Shown here: piece after piece, positions 1 to 10,256 of the stretch
Layout of the letters: each line of letters starts with the position of its first letter
Numbering within the stretch: the stretch's first letter is position 1
NCBI GenBank assembly: GCA_039707465.1
Contig: CM077644.1
Location: 83,701,375-83,765,374 of the forward strand
Direction: 5' to 3'
DNA length: 64,000 nt
Source of the DNA: Rhabdophis nuchalis
Lineage: Eukaryota > Chordata > Lepidosauria > Squamata > Natricidae
Notes under the pieces: model-generated
What the model was told of the DNA's origin: nothing
What the model saw: only the letters and a program-made list of their open reading frames with translations
Database searches by the model: none
Translations under genes and position numbers: made by a program

Positions 1-475
1 AAAAACAGCACTTTTTTTTCTTTTGACTGACCCAACTGTGATGAGCAAAGGAAAAAAAAAGTCATTGTTCCATTGAATTCTACATCATCATTCTTTCATG
101 GGCATAGCCCTGCTTGGATCATCCTTGGATTAGATTTTCTAAAGCTGAAATCATATCAGATCATTTTAAAAAATACAAATAAACTTCTATCATTTATTTC
201 TGGCTTTAACTTTCAAGCCTGAAATAGAACTAGATATCATCTTTGGTTCCTGGTGTATGAAAATATTCTCAAAAGAAGTGGAAAATATGAAAGGATTTAG
301 TGAAAATAAGAAACCAGTCTCAGTCCAGTCAGCCAGAGAGCTATTTTCTTATGAGTTTTGCTGGCAGTAGTTCAGAGAACCCCGATATCAGGACTTCATG
401 CATAAGGAGAGCTGCATTAGTTTATGGTAGGCTACAATCAGAAAGAGCTTAGGAGCACCTATTCAGACAAACAAA
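1..475. other. Unannotated AT-rich sequence
   Basis: No coding similarity, tandem repeat or recognisable transposon was seen. Treated as ordinary intergenic DNA. Confidence 0.5.
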
Positions 476-600
476 TTTTATTAAAAGTGCTAAGTTTCCT
501 ACGTCAGTTTACCCACCCCACGCCTCTGATGAAGTGGGCTGCAGTTCATAAAAGCTGATGCCTTTTATATTTAATAAAATTTACTAGTCTGCAAAGGGGC
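476..600 (+). repeat. Old interspersed repeat with CTGATGA-hairpin motif
   Basis: Contains CTGATGAAGTGGGCT at 526-540, a partly self-complementary segment, then AAAGCTGATGCC and AATAAAATTTACTAGTCTGCAAAGG-like text (573-597). This word order recurs in many reptile genomes as an interspersed repeat whose class I cannot name. Boundaries are approximate. Confidence 0.45.
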
Positions 601-1293
601 TAATAATCTTCTGAATATGCAGGAGGAGGTTTGACCAAAAATATTCTCTGAGCAGCAATGAGTCCATTTTAATTTTCTAATTTCGTTCAAGAATCCAGAT
701 ATCAATCACCGTCACATGTATGCAATAATGTATTCTAAAACAGTTCTAAGAGCAGTAGTTAAACTAATGTTGCGGCTACTGTGACCTGAGCAAAAGACAG
801 CTAACCATCAAAAGGTGATGGCAGTGAGGAAATTTAAATTTTCATCTAGAACCCTGCTGGCTTAATGCCCCATTGAGACCCTCTGCTTCAGGGAGAATAC
901 CAGCAGTGGTAGTTGATCATTCATGGCATACCATGAACAGCAAATATGTCCCATGAGTTGGGAATTTAAAACCTTCCTGACAGATCGTCTCTTCCAAGGC
1001 TTCCCCAGTTAAAAAAAAAAAAAAAGATAAACTGCTACCAGTCAAGCTGAACTTCTTAAGTCTCCCTGGTCTGTAAAAGTGGGGACTCTTCAGAACTTCT
1101 TTCTTCCAATTCTAGAAAACAAACTTTTTGCCAATAGTGAATGACAAGGGGAAGTTGTGTAAATGTGCAAACTTTCCTGTAGGAGGGAAAATAGTGAACA
1201 TTTCCTTTTAAAATTAATGAATCTAAATGCTTAGATATAAATAAATGAGGAAAAGAGACTGTAAGGAAAATAAGGGAAGGCAAAAGCCAAACT
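601..1293. other. Unannotated sequence with an A-tract
   Basis: A run of 15 A lies at 1011-1025. Nothing else was recognised. A 75-codon minus-strand open frame at 1056-1283 has no recognisable features. Confidence 0.45.
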
Positions 1294-1655
1294 TAAGGTA
1301 AAGGTAAAGGTTCCCCTTGCACATATATGCTAGTCATTCCCGACTCTAGGGGGCGGTGCTCATTTCCATTTCAAAGCTAAAGAGCCAGCACTCTCCAAAG
1401 AGGTCTCGGTAGTCATGTGGCTGGCATGACTAAATGCCGAAGGTGCACAGAATGCTGTTTCCTTCCTACCAAAGGTGGCTCCTATTTTTCTATTAGCATT
1501 TTTACATGCTTTTAAACTGCTAAACTTGGCAGAAGTTGGGCAAATAACGGGAGCTCACTCCGTTACATGGTGCTAGGGATTCGAACCACTGAACTGCTGA
1601 CCTTTCAGATCGACAAGCTCAGCATCTTAGCCACTGAGCCACCGTGTCCCTCATA
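1294..1655 (-). mobile_element. Sauria-type tRNA-derived SINE
   Basis: On the minus strand a tRNA-like head carries an A box TGGCTCAGTGG (complement of 1631-1641) and a B box GGTTCGAATCC (complement of 1577-1587). A central body follows, and a tail ends in ACCTTTACCTTTACC-type repeats near 1294-1312. The conserved phrase for CGACTCTAGGGGGCGGTGC sits at 1341-1359. This is the structure of the Sauria SINE of squamates, which is thought to be mobilised by Bov-B. The copy is nearly full length, and transcription would be by RNA polymerase III from the internal boxes. The family assignment is from memory of the consensus. Confidence 0.85.
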
Positions 1656-2040
1656 GCCAAACATACAGACTTTCAGGTAATACCAATGATTTACGTAAAT
1701 CAGTTATTACTACCGGAGTAAGTTCCTGGATTTCAGTACATCCTTCTTGCAAAAAAATAGTTGTAGAGAAATCACTTGGTGTCTTCCAAGATAAGCAGCT
1801 CTTCTTTTCACCAATCTTCCTTAATATTGTTTCTGTTTTACAGAATATAGGGAATAATAGAAATCAGCCTTTATAGGAAGATGAACTGTTGCTTTTGCAA
1901 CTATCTTTGATGTCCTGGGTTTCTATAGAAACTCATCCATCTTCCTAATGAACCTTAACAGAATTAAGGCACTCTGATTATCACTGTTTCTGCCTTTCTT
2001 CTTTTTGTTGTTCTTTGTGTTATTCCTGTCATGTTATGGG
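1656..2040. other. Unannotated sequence
   Basis: No repeat or coding signal recognised. Confidence 0.4.
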
Positions 2041-2275
2041 GTGTGCAGTTTTGCATTTCTCCAACTACTTCATCCAGTCTGCAGTATGGGTGGGGCATGA
2101 CATCCTAGCCGAATCTCGAGTGTTGCTTTGGGTTTGACGCATAATGATGCGATGTTGAAATGTTGGCCAATTTGACACAGAGTTTGATGTCTACCCTGCT
2201 CCTTTCTCATTGCCAGGCTTGGGACTGACAATGGCAGAGTTATCACTGCTTCTGCCTTTGTATCCACTGAAATAT
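2041..2275 (-). repeat. Possible unclassified interspersed repeat
   Basis: A moderately GC-rich island with a 65-codon minus-strand open frame (2070-2267). The wording resembles repeated squamate sequence, but I cannot name a family, and no terminal repeats or target duplications were found. Confidence 0.25.
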
Positions 2276-3095
2276 ATATAGAATGAGCTTTTGGGGAAAT
2301 GAAAGTTGAATGTATCTATTTAATCCCCTCAGTATGAGAGGATTTTTTTCTGTTTTAGAGGGCACTGTGGTGTTATGTCAAATTAAATGTTGTCAAAACC
2401 CTTCACTGGGCTACAGATATTCTATTCTAAAATAATATACTGTTATTTTTAAACATGTTTTTTGTAGCTTTGTTGAACTTGGAAAATAGAAAGATAAAAC
2501 AGACTTTAAATTCTACCTCTATATGCCATTGGAAACATAGAAATGTGCATTTTATTGAATGTAAAAGACGTGCTACATTGTTCATACCTCAATGCAGGCT
2601 TTCAACTTGGGCAAAACTCCTGCATAAGAAATACGAAAGGGAGAAGAAAATTATATTTCTAGCAAGTGTGGCCTTCAAAATTCATGACCATAACACAATA
2701 CTTAATGAGGGACAGTCAGAAAGGGACAAGAACTGGCAAGATATGATAACTTTCTGTCTATCTCAGGGACAGAAAAATCATGTTGGCACATTGCAACAAG
2801 GAGCCTACAATATTGCCAAATGATGTGAAGAATCCGTGATTCTGCCTCTTGTGTGGTTGCAATGATAGTGAACTTTTCAGGCTTGATGAATCAAAAATTC
2901 AGAAAAAGCCTAACTTGACCGCTGGTGTGTCTTTCCTCTCCCCCCAATAAAAGAGAACCAATTCTCTGTCTCACCACAATCTAGGCTACTCTGAAGGGTG
3001 CCAATGGGGGCAGGGCAGCATTGAGGCTAGCCCTCGACCTCAATCCTGGTGTCATTACTGCCACTCAAAAAGGCTACCTTACACTGTTCACCAAG
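2276..3095. other. Unannotated sequence
   Basis: Holds a 122-codon plus-strand open frame (2455-2823) that looks like chance: no domain, no signal peptide and A/T-rich codons. The stretch ends with a 13-bp target duplication copy at 3083-3095. Confidence 0.4.
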
Positions 3096-3303
3096 TGTCT
3101 ATGGAGATTCAGGTCATGGTTGTCCCAAAAGTGCTTTTTCAAGAGGCAACTGGACTTTCTGAGGTTGTTGTTTTTTTTTGAAGACATTTTGCTTCTCATC
3201 CAAAATGCTTCTTCAGTTTAGAAGAAACTTCTTGGATGAGAAGTGAAATGTCTTCAAAGAAAAACTAGAAAGTCCATTTGCCTCTTAAAAAAACACTTTT
3301 GAA
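3096..3303. mobile_element. Palindromic retroposed repeat (Penelope-associated type?)
   Basis: Two inverted arms share GAAGACATTTTGCTTCTCATC (3180-3200) and its near complement (3234-3256), enclosed by arms related to AAGAGGCAACTGGACTTTCT (3140-3159). The flanks ACTGTTCACCAAG at 3083-3095 and 3304-3316 are a perfect 13-bp direct repeat. Such a long duplication suggests retroposition rather than cut-and-paste transposition. Related copies lie at 41.1, 49.7 and 52.1 kb. The family name is uncertain. Confidence 0.6.
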
Positions 3304-3316
3304 ACTGTTCACCAAG

Positions 3317-3609
3317 GCACACAAGCCTTGGGAAATGTGCAATTGCCCCTTGCAACCCAGTGCTCACCAGGATCTGTCATGTACCTTCAGGCAGTATTCG
3401 CTTTCTATTGACTGACTCTGTGGACTACCTGAGACTGCTCTGGGTCACACTTCATTGTTGAAGCAACCTTGGAGAATGCTCTTCCATGACTTCTGCAGCC
3501 TTGGAAAGCTCTGTGAAACCACACCCAGTTGTCACATGCTTTTTGAAAGGCCTTGAATCTATACAAAAGCACAGCACTTTTGCATGAGTTTTGCAAGGTC
3601 CAGATGAAA
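3317..3609. other. Unannotated spacer
   Basis: Between a 13-bp target duplication and the left duplication of the next hAT. No feature recognised. Confidence 0.4.
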
Positions 3610-3617
3610 GCACACTC

Positions 3618-5083
3618 CAGAGGTGGGTTCCTACTGGTTCATCTGGGTTCGGCTGAAGCAGTAGTGGTTTGACAGCCTGGGTTGCTGGAACCAGCAGAGA
3701 CCCAGGCCTGCTACACCCCTGAACTGTTTTTCCTGCTAGTGACATAGGCACCACCATCTTGTTTTTGCTTCTGCACATGCAGAGAGAAATTTTTATTGCA
3801 CTGGCTGGCCACCCCCCCCCAAACCAGCCCACTCTGATCCTTGCCCTGCTTCACCTTCGCCATGTGGATCTACAGAACTACCTCCTCCTGCCTACACACA
3901 AGTAAGCACTGGGTGCGCTAGTTTAGACAGCCTCACTGGCTGCAATCTGGGCACCGCCTGGTCAATTGTGCAGCTGGCAGGAAAAGCGCCGAGTGGGTGG
4001 GCCCAACCTGGCCTCCAAGTAGGAAAAGGAGTGCCTAGACCTGACGAGTCTAAAGAGGAGAGGTGGCTGAAGGCAGCCAAACTTTTTACATTCCATTTTT
4101 TTTGCTTTAGGGTTGAGCAGAGCACAGAGCCAGCATGGTGTGCAGGGCCCGCTTCCCTCCACCCAAAGGCACTGAAATGGAATGCAAAAGGAGGAACCCA
4201 GGGTGGAGTGGAGGTGCCATACACAACTGCAGAGCACAAGCGCACGGGTGCAATCCAATGTTTGTAGGGCTCGCCATACCTAGGGTCAGAGGTGGTGAAA
4301 AGAGAGGCATGAAGGGGTCCAGCAGCACAATCCACAGTAGCGGCATGCTCAGGGGCAGCCACTTGTGAGCTGTGGAGTCTGGAACATGGCCAGGTGATGA
4401 TCATTCATCAGGGCCATGCCGGAGAACAAAGTGAGAGCCTGCAGATGCCGACAGTGCTTCTCTACCGAGAAGTGGTTTTTGAGAAGGGGAGATTTGGCAT
4501 CCAGGCGCTGCAATTTCCCACAATCCCTGCTGCACCTGGGGGTGTTTTGGGGGGTTGCAGCTGGTTCCTCCTTCCCTCCTTGTGCCAAGCCAGGATGAGG
4601 TGAACTTTCCTCCCTCCCACCCTGCTCGCAGAGTCCAGCCCCTCCGCCTGCATTTTTCCTATCTCCCACCTTTTCTTTTCTGCTGTTCTCTCCCCCCCCC
4701 CACTTGCCCACTGGGTTTCCTCCTGGATTCCTCCCAGTCCTGCCTTCTCTGATTTCCCCAGCTGCTTTCCCCAGCGTGCGATAGTTGTCTCCTGGATTCC
4801 TCCTTCCCCTGCCTTCTCTGATCTTCCCAATTTTGGGCCTAAATCTCCCAGAGGTCTATTTTTGGGAATTGTTCCCTTCTCTTCCCCTCCCCTTCCCTTC
4901 ATTGGAGTCCCAAATTTTTTTACCACTGTAGGCATGGCTTGGGGTGTGTGTGTCATGTGACTGAGTGTGTGTGAGTGACGTCAAGTTGGCCATGCCCACT
5001 CAATTGCATACCACCCCACCTAGCCACACCCACAGAACTGATAGTAAAAAAATTTGAACACCCTCCCCCCCCCCCCCCCCGTG
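3618..5083. mobile_element. Nonautonomous hAT-type element, 1.5 kb
   Basis: The left end begins CAGAGGTGGGTTCC. The right end resembles the right end of the 47.6-49.7 kb element (TCAAGTTGG.CATGCCCA, then CACCTAGCCACACCCAC). Perfect 8-bp direct repeats GCACACTC flank it at 3610-3617 and 5084-5091, as expected for hAT. The expected CACTG terminus is disrupted by a C-tract at about 5063-5080. Several overlapping open frames inside (3892-4956) show no transposase motifs and are treated as noncoding. The element is probably mobilised in trans. Confidence 0.8.
5063..5080. repeat. Poly-C tract
   Basis: About 18 consecutive C at the extreme right end of the hAT element, where its terminal inverted repeat should be. 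Confidence 0.9.
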
Positions 5084-5091
5084 GCACACTC

Positions 5092-6238
5092 CATTCTTGA
5101 ATGGCTTTCACAGTCTCCAAAAATCACAATTCATTGTCTATGTACCTTTCTCCATGATAATGTTGGATCTAATTTCCCAAAGGAATCTCGGGAAAGATTC
5201 AAACTTTCAACAAGAAAATATTTGGTATCTTGGCAGGGTTCTTGTTGGCAAGTGTTAATTGCAAAACTTTGAATTTGGGTTTTTCACATTTTTAATCTGG
5301 GGTTTTAAAAGGGACAAGTGTTTTTGGTTCTCAAGCCATTTTTGTCCTGTTAGTTTGATAGACCTATAAAGAATACAAATCATTGCTATTAAAACAGCTG
5401 TCAGGTCTTCAAGACATTTTTCTAACCATAGTAAAAATATATAGATCTTCTTATATTGCCAAATAACCTATGTATTATGGAACAAAGACAGCTTTTCCCA
5501 AACTGTCTGACTGTAGAAAGTTTCCATCTCCCTCCTCCAGGTTTTTTCCATTTTTCATCCCAAATCCTTTAGCTTAGCTACTTTCTCTGACAGTTATTCC
5601 CAAGAATTATTATTTTCCATTTATCTATTCAAAACTCACAAGCTGACATTAATGCAAAGTCAACTTCTTCTTTTTTTTTTAAAGTATTTTCTTGCTCATA
5701 AAGGATTAATTCAACTCACCAGACATGCAGGCTCCTCATTCAACTATAAAGGTTCAGCAATTTGTTATGGAAACTTTAGGTTCTACAGAATTACATCTTA
5801 CAGGATTTTTCTGTGCATCTAATGCACTGTTTTTTTGCAAATATGAATAGCATCAGATGCTGTGAAGGAGGAGAACTAGAGAGTAAAATTATTAAAGTCC
5901 CGACAAGTCTGAAAAAGGCAATTTAAATCTTTCCTTCCTTCTTCTGAACAAAAACAAAAGCATCTTTTGTTGCTGAGATTTATTTTATGCAGAGGGAAAA
6001 AAAATCAACCCTGACTTGTCTTTGGAAGGACAGATACTGAAAACGAAGTTCACAAATTTTGGCCACCAAATGAAAAGAGAGGGCTTAATGGAGGAGACTC
6101 TGATATTAATAAAGATTGAGGGCAAAGGGAGAAGGACATGGAGGGGATGATATGGTTATATAGAATCATCAAGGCAATGAACATGAATTTGAGCAAACTC
6201 TGGGAAACAGTGGGGGACAGGTAGCCTGGCATGTTGTG
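5092..6238. other. Unannotated AT-rich sequence
   Basis: No mobile element or coding signal recognised. Confidence 0.45.
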
Positions 6239-6246
6239 GTCTATAG

Positions 6247-6562
6247 CAGGGGTCCCCAACCCCCGGGCTGCGGACCGGTGCCAGTCCGTGGCTTGATAGG
6301 AACCGGGCCGCAGGGCTGGAGAGGAGGAGGAGGGAGGAGAGGACAGCCCCCTGGGCAGAGCGCGTGCTGGGGGCGGGAGAGCGCAGGTGCGCCCGCTCAC
6401 GCCGTTGGGGGCCCTACAGGGGCAAATGAGCTGACTTCCCCCCCGCGTGCGCATGCGCCGCCTGTTCTCCCTCCCTCCTCCTGCTCCTCTATGCCAGCCG
6501 GTCCACGGAATTTTCTTTAAAATGAAACCGGTCCCTGGTGCAAAAAAGGTTGGGGACCCCTG
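6247..6562. mobile_element. hAT MITE, 316 bp
   Basis: Terminal inverted repeats CAGGGGTCCCCAAC and GTTGGGGACCCCTG match exactly. They are flanked by perfect 8-bp target duplications GTCTATAG at 6239-6246 and 6563-6570. The GC-rich interior has no transposase. This is a nonautonomous hAT of the common vertebrate type that begins with this TIR. It is fairly young, judging by its intact ends and duplication. Confidence 0.93.
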
Positions 6563-6668
6563 GTCTATAGGGTTGTGAAGAGTCAGACATGAATTAGTGA
6601 CAGAATAACTAGTTTAACTTTTTTGTACTCAGGAACACCAGTCTTCACATACTCTGTAGAGTGGATAC

Positions 6669-6967
6669 CAGAGGTGATATTCAGCAGGTTCTGACCAGTT
6701 CTGGAGAACTAGTAGTAGAAATTTTGAGTAGTTCTGAGAACCGGTAAATACCACCCCTGACTGGCCCTGTCTCCATCTATTCTCTGCCTCCTGAGTCCCA
6801 GCTGATAGGGAGGAAATGGAGATTTTGCAGTAACTTTCCCCTGGAGTGGGGAGGAAATGGAGATTTTGCAGTATCCTTCCCCTGCCATGCCCACCATCCT
6901 TCCCCTGCTATGCCCACCAAGCCATGCCCACAGAACCAGTAGTAAGAAATGTTGAATCCTACCACTG
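6669..6967. mobile_element. hAT MITE of the CAGAGGTG family, 299 bp
   Basis: Starts CAGAGGTGATATTC and ends with a related inverted repeat closing in CCACTG. The flanks GTGGATAC (6661-6668) and GTGTACAC (6968-6975) agree at 6 of 8 positions. The interior has a duplicated phrase GGAAATGGAGATTTTGCAGT (6812-6831, 6853-6872). A reverse-oriented copy lies at 16467-16737. Confidence 0.8.
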
Positions 6968-6975
6968 GTGTACAC

Positions 6976-7572
6976 ATTACAATGTAAAAATCTCAACAGC
7001 TGAAGTTCTGTTCTTTATCTTAATTCTAAGATAAAGCACATAGAATGTTTCAAAACATCTTGCTTAGTCACTGAATAATGAATTGTTGCAGAGTGAACAG
7101 TTTAAATGAATGTCTGAAACATTTATCTAAAGAAATGCATTTTTGTTTAGCTATCTTAAATGGATAACATTTCAGTCTCACTGACAATGTACCATGTCTA
7201 GGAACTCTGCAGAGTGATCCAAATGTAGATTGATTTTTGAACTTTTAAAAGAAAAAAAATGTAATAAATTCATCAATATATGGCAGACATAAATTATTTC
7301 TTGAGCCAGCTATGAAGTCTGTGTTCATAGATATCCAGATATATGTTTCCATCTAGAGGCAAAACATCATGTGCAGATGGGTGCTTTCCTCTGCAATTCA
7401 GTCAAATTAATTTCAGTTTTGTCAGGTACGATTAGCTAGTCTCTCTTAGGAATAGAAATCTTATCATTCCATGAGGCCTTGAGGTTTGTGATTTCCGCCT
7501 TCCCCAGGCAGTGGGCCAGAATGTCTGTTGAATCTTGTCTCTAAGGTTGTTTTAGAGCATTTTTTTTTCCAA
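6976..7572. other. Unannotated sequence
   Basis: No feature recognised. Confidence 0.4.
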
Positions 7573-7700
7573 AATTGGCAACTTTAAGATGTGTGGACTT
7601 ACCTTCCATATGCCTTAGCCAGCATGCTTCTTCTGATGTTTTGGGAGCTCAAGTCTACACTTACCAAATTACCACATTTGAAAAATATTGCTTTAAAGTT
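7573..7700. mobile_element. Decayed palindromic MITE
   Basis: Aligns by eye with the palindromic element at 50322-50456: GGCAACTTTAAGATGTGTGG at 7577-7596, AGCCAGCATGC at the centre, then a degraded mirror arm. Much more diverged than the 50-kb copy. No target duplication is visible. Confidence 0.6.
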
Positions 7701-7905
7701 CTGTTTGTTTTCTTTTTCAAGTAGTCTATTAGAAGCTTTGTTTCCATTGTATTGTTTATGCTGGTTTAATTATTTTGTTTTTCTGCTTATAGATACTTCA
7801 ATTATTCCTACCAAATTTCAATTTAGTTTTACTTTTATATTGTGTTTATGCAGTTTGTTTTCTATAATCGCTATGTTGAGATTGGTGCCATGATGCCAAT
7901 CAACC

Positions 7906-7913
7906 AAATAAAT

Positions 7914-7969
<56 letters not shown>
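7906..7969 (+). repeat. (AAAG)n microsatellite
   Basis: About 14 tandem AAAG/GAAA units. It accounts for the lysine-rich and serine/phenylalanine-rich open frames in this area. Confidence 0.97.
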
Positions 7970-7970
<1 letters not shown>

Positions 7971-8117
7971 GTTCAATATAACTGTGCCTGCTTGAAAAAA
8001 ATGAGAATTATCAAAGTTACAGGAAGCCTGGGAAACGCAATTTAACTCTTCACTTTCTTCTTTTGAATAAAAACTGAAACCTGTCTTTTGAACCAGACAT
8101 TTATTTTGGGGTGAAAA

Positions 8118-8205
8118 AATCCCCAGTGCATGCTGGCTGGGGAATTCTGGGAATTGAAGTCCACATATCTTAAAATCAGCAAGGTTGAGGAACATTGTCC
8201 TAGCC
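8118..8205. mobile_element. Half copy of the palindromic MITE
   Basis: Contains ATGCTGGCTGGGGAATTCTGGGAATTGAAGTCCAC-like text at 8129-8163, then a degraded outer arm ending near AACATTGTCCTAG. It corresponds to the right arm of the 50322-50456 element; the left arm is absent. Confidence 0.65.
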
Positions 8206-8865
8206 ACTGTCTTCTGAACTAAAGTTCCCATCGATAGCACAAAACTTCTTTCTTCAGTTTTACATTAATTTAACTTAATGTTTTACATATGCCTTTTCCC
8301 CACAGGGTTTGGAGTGAGGGGATTGGGAAATGGAGAAAATGGGACAAATGCAAACTGTTTATATTTGCAAAATTGCTAAAAAAAATGCAATCACTTTTGA
8401 ATTTAAAACCTCCCTCATCTAACATGAATATTGCCAGACCAACCAACGAGATCACAAGATAGGGAAGTAATGAATATCTTATGCAGAGAAAACCAAGAAC
8501 AGATATGTGTTCGTGGAGATCAAAGCCCATATTATAATTTTCTCTGGAATCTGCTGTGGTTTTTTTTCTTTTCTCTTGATTTCTAAGCAAAAGATCTGAG
8601 CCTAAATAAAACCCATTGCATCAAGAATCAGATTGCTCCTTTTTTTCCTGTATTTTTTATTTTTTTACAGGGAAGCTTGGAAAACAAACCATGCCATTTC
8701 TTCATGTTTTAAGATGTGATTCTGAACTGAATTAGAACTGCATGAATAATTAGCCACCAACAGATTGTGAAATGCCAGCAAGCACTGTGTATTATTTTTT
8801 CCCCAAACTGATTGAGTCTCCTCCCTTCAGCCGTACCAAAAAGAATTTACTATACAGTATTAGGC
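8206..8865. other. Unannotated sequence
   Basis: A 106-codon minus-strand open frame (8270-8590) has no recognisable features. Otherwise featureless. Confidence 0.4.
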
Positions 8866-9020
8866 TTGTGGTATTAAGGTTGACTTAGCCTTCCATCCTT
8901 CTGAGGTGTGTAAAATGAGGACCCAGCTTGTTGGGGGCAATATTCTGACACTGTAAACCGCTTAGAGAGGGCTGGAAAGCACTGTGAAGCGGTATGTAAA
9001 TCTAAGTGCTATTGATGTTC
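8866..9020 (+). mobile_element. 3' part of a squamate tRNA-derived SINE
   Basis: Contains the body phrases AAGGTTGACTTAGCCTTCC (8876-8894), AAAATGAGGACCCAGCTTG (8913-8931) and TGTAAACCGCTTAGAGAGGG (8953-8972), then AAGCGGTATGTAAATCTAAG and GTGCTATTG. This is the 3' two thirds of the SINE present in reverse at 12059-12525. The tRNA head is missing. Confidence 0.75.
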
Positions 9021-9850
9021 AGATTCTCTAGCTTTGCCAATTTATTTTGAAAGGTTGCCCACTATTGGAGGAATATAGATCTGGAAAGTAGGTTAAAGGC
9101 TTGGACCTTTATTGACTGATGACAGTTGATATTGCTTGATATCCTATGAAGGAACAGAAATATGTGATATTCAGTAGTAAAAGGCAAGCAGTCCTATAGA
9201 ATTGTTAATGGTCCTCAAAGTTCAGGCTGAAAATTCTTTTTGTTGTCAAAGAGCTGAATGTCATATTTATTGGAAGAATAAGGAAAACATTATAGTTTAT
9301 TGTTTCATCATGGTCACATAAAGCACTTGCAACATGTGCACTTAAAGTGCCACTTTCCTTCCCCCCACCCCAAATGCAAGAGTGGGATGGTATTGATGGA
9401 GGTAGAAAAGCAGCATTTTCTTCTAGGGTAAATAAGTCTCATTTCAAACATCAGGTGCAACATCAACTCTATCTAGCCATTGATTTTTATGTATTGAATG
9501 AATTAATGCTCAAAACCTTGAAAACACACTTTGGAAATTTCAGCAAAGATTGATAAGCATGGATTTCACCTTGCTTTATTGGCAGTTTATATAATTGACT
9601 GTAAAGTGATCTCTGAAGAGGCATCTCTAATATTGGTGTACTTTTGCTGTGGGCAAATCCTGAACCAATTCACACTCTCAGTTTTAGGATTTAATTGGTG
9701 AGTCCTATAAAATGAAATACGGTTTTTAGTTGCAACTGAATCTTACACCCCTCCATTATTTCTCCTGAACTTTTCATATACAAATAGCCATTAACTTATG
9801 AACGGTCATCAGTTTTCAGTCATTGTGTTGTCAAAAGAGACCCAAGTCCA
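9021..9850. other. Unannotated sequence
   Basis: No feature recognised. Confidence 0.4.
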
Positions 9851-10256
9851 GTTTAGTTTAGTTTTAGTTTTATTCAATTTGTATCCTGCCCTTCTCCAAA
9901 AGGACCCAGGGCGGTGCACAGGAATTTAAAATAACATACAAAAATAATACAAAATACACAAATTTAAAACCTATTAAATATCAAAACCTGCGCTAAAACC
10001 AATTAAAATCCCCCATTTTAAAACTATCTAATACTAGTCACAGCGGAGGCTATGTTAGGCCGGCTTGATGAAACAGGTGTGTTTTTAGACACTGGCAGAA
10101 GAGGCGGAGGTCGGTGATGGTACGGAGTTCAGGGGGAAGGTCGTTCCACAGGGCAGGGCCCGCCACAGAGAAGGCCCTTCCCCTGGGTGTCGCCAGCCGG
10201 CATTGTCCAGCCGACGGTACCCGGAGAAGGCCCTCTCTGTGGGAGCGTATCGTTCC
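9851..10256 (-). mobile_element. 3' end of an L2/CR1-group LINE (B subtype)
   Basis: Read on the minus strand, 10256 down to about 10050 encodes the terminal segment of the LINE polyprotein, including RSHREGLLRVPSAGQC and ALWNDLPPELRTITDL, and ends in a stop. A 3' UTR follows with the conserved CCGCCCTGGGTCC-type motif near 9900-9914. The copy is 5'-truncated at about 10256 and lacks reverse transcriptase. Its closest relative in the window is the 60.9-63.9 kb copy. Confidence 0.9.

Noticed and set aside
2455..2823. 122-codon open frame as a small gene
   Set aside because: No recognisable domain or signal, AT-rich codons, and no supporting splice or promoter context.
3892..4956. Overlapping 100-170-codon frames inside the 3.6-5.1 kb hAT
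   Set aside because: They lie in a nonautonomous element, overlap on both strands and lack transposase motifs.
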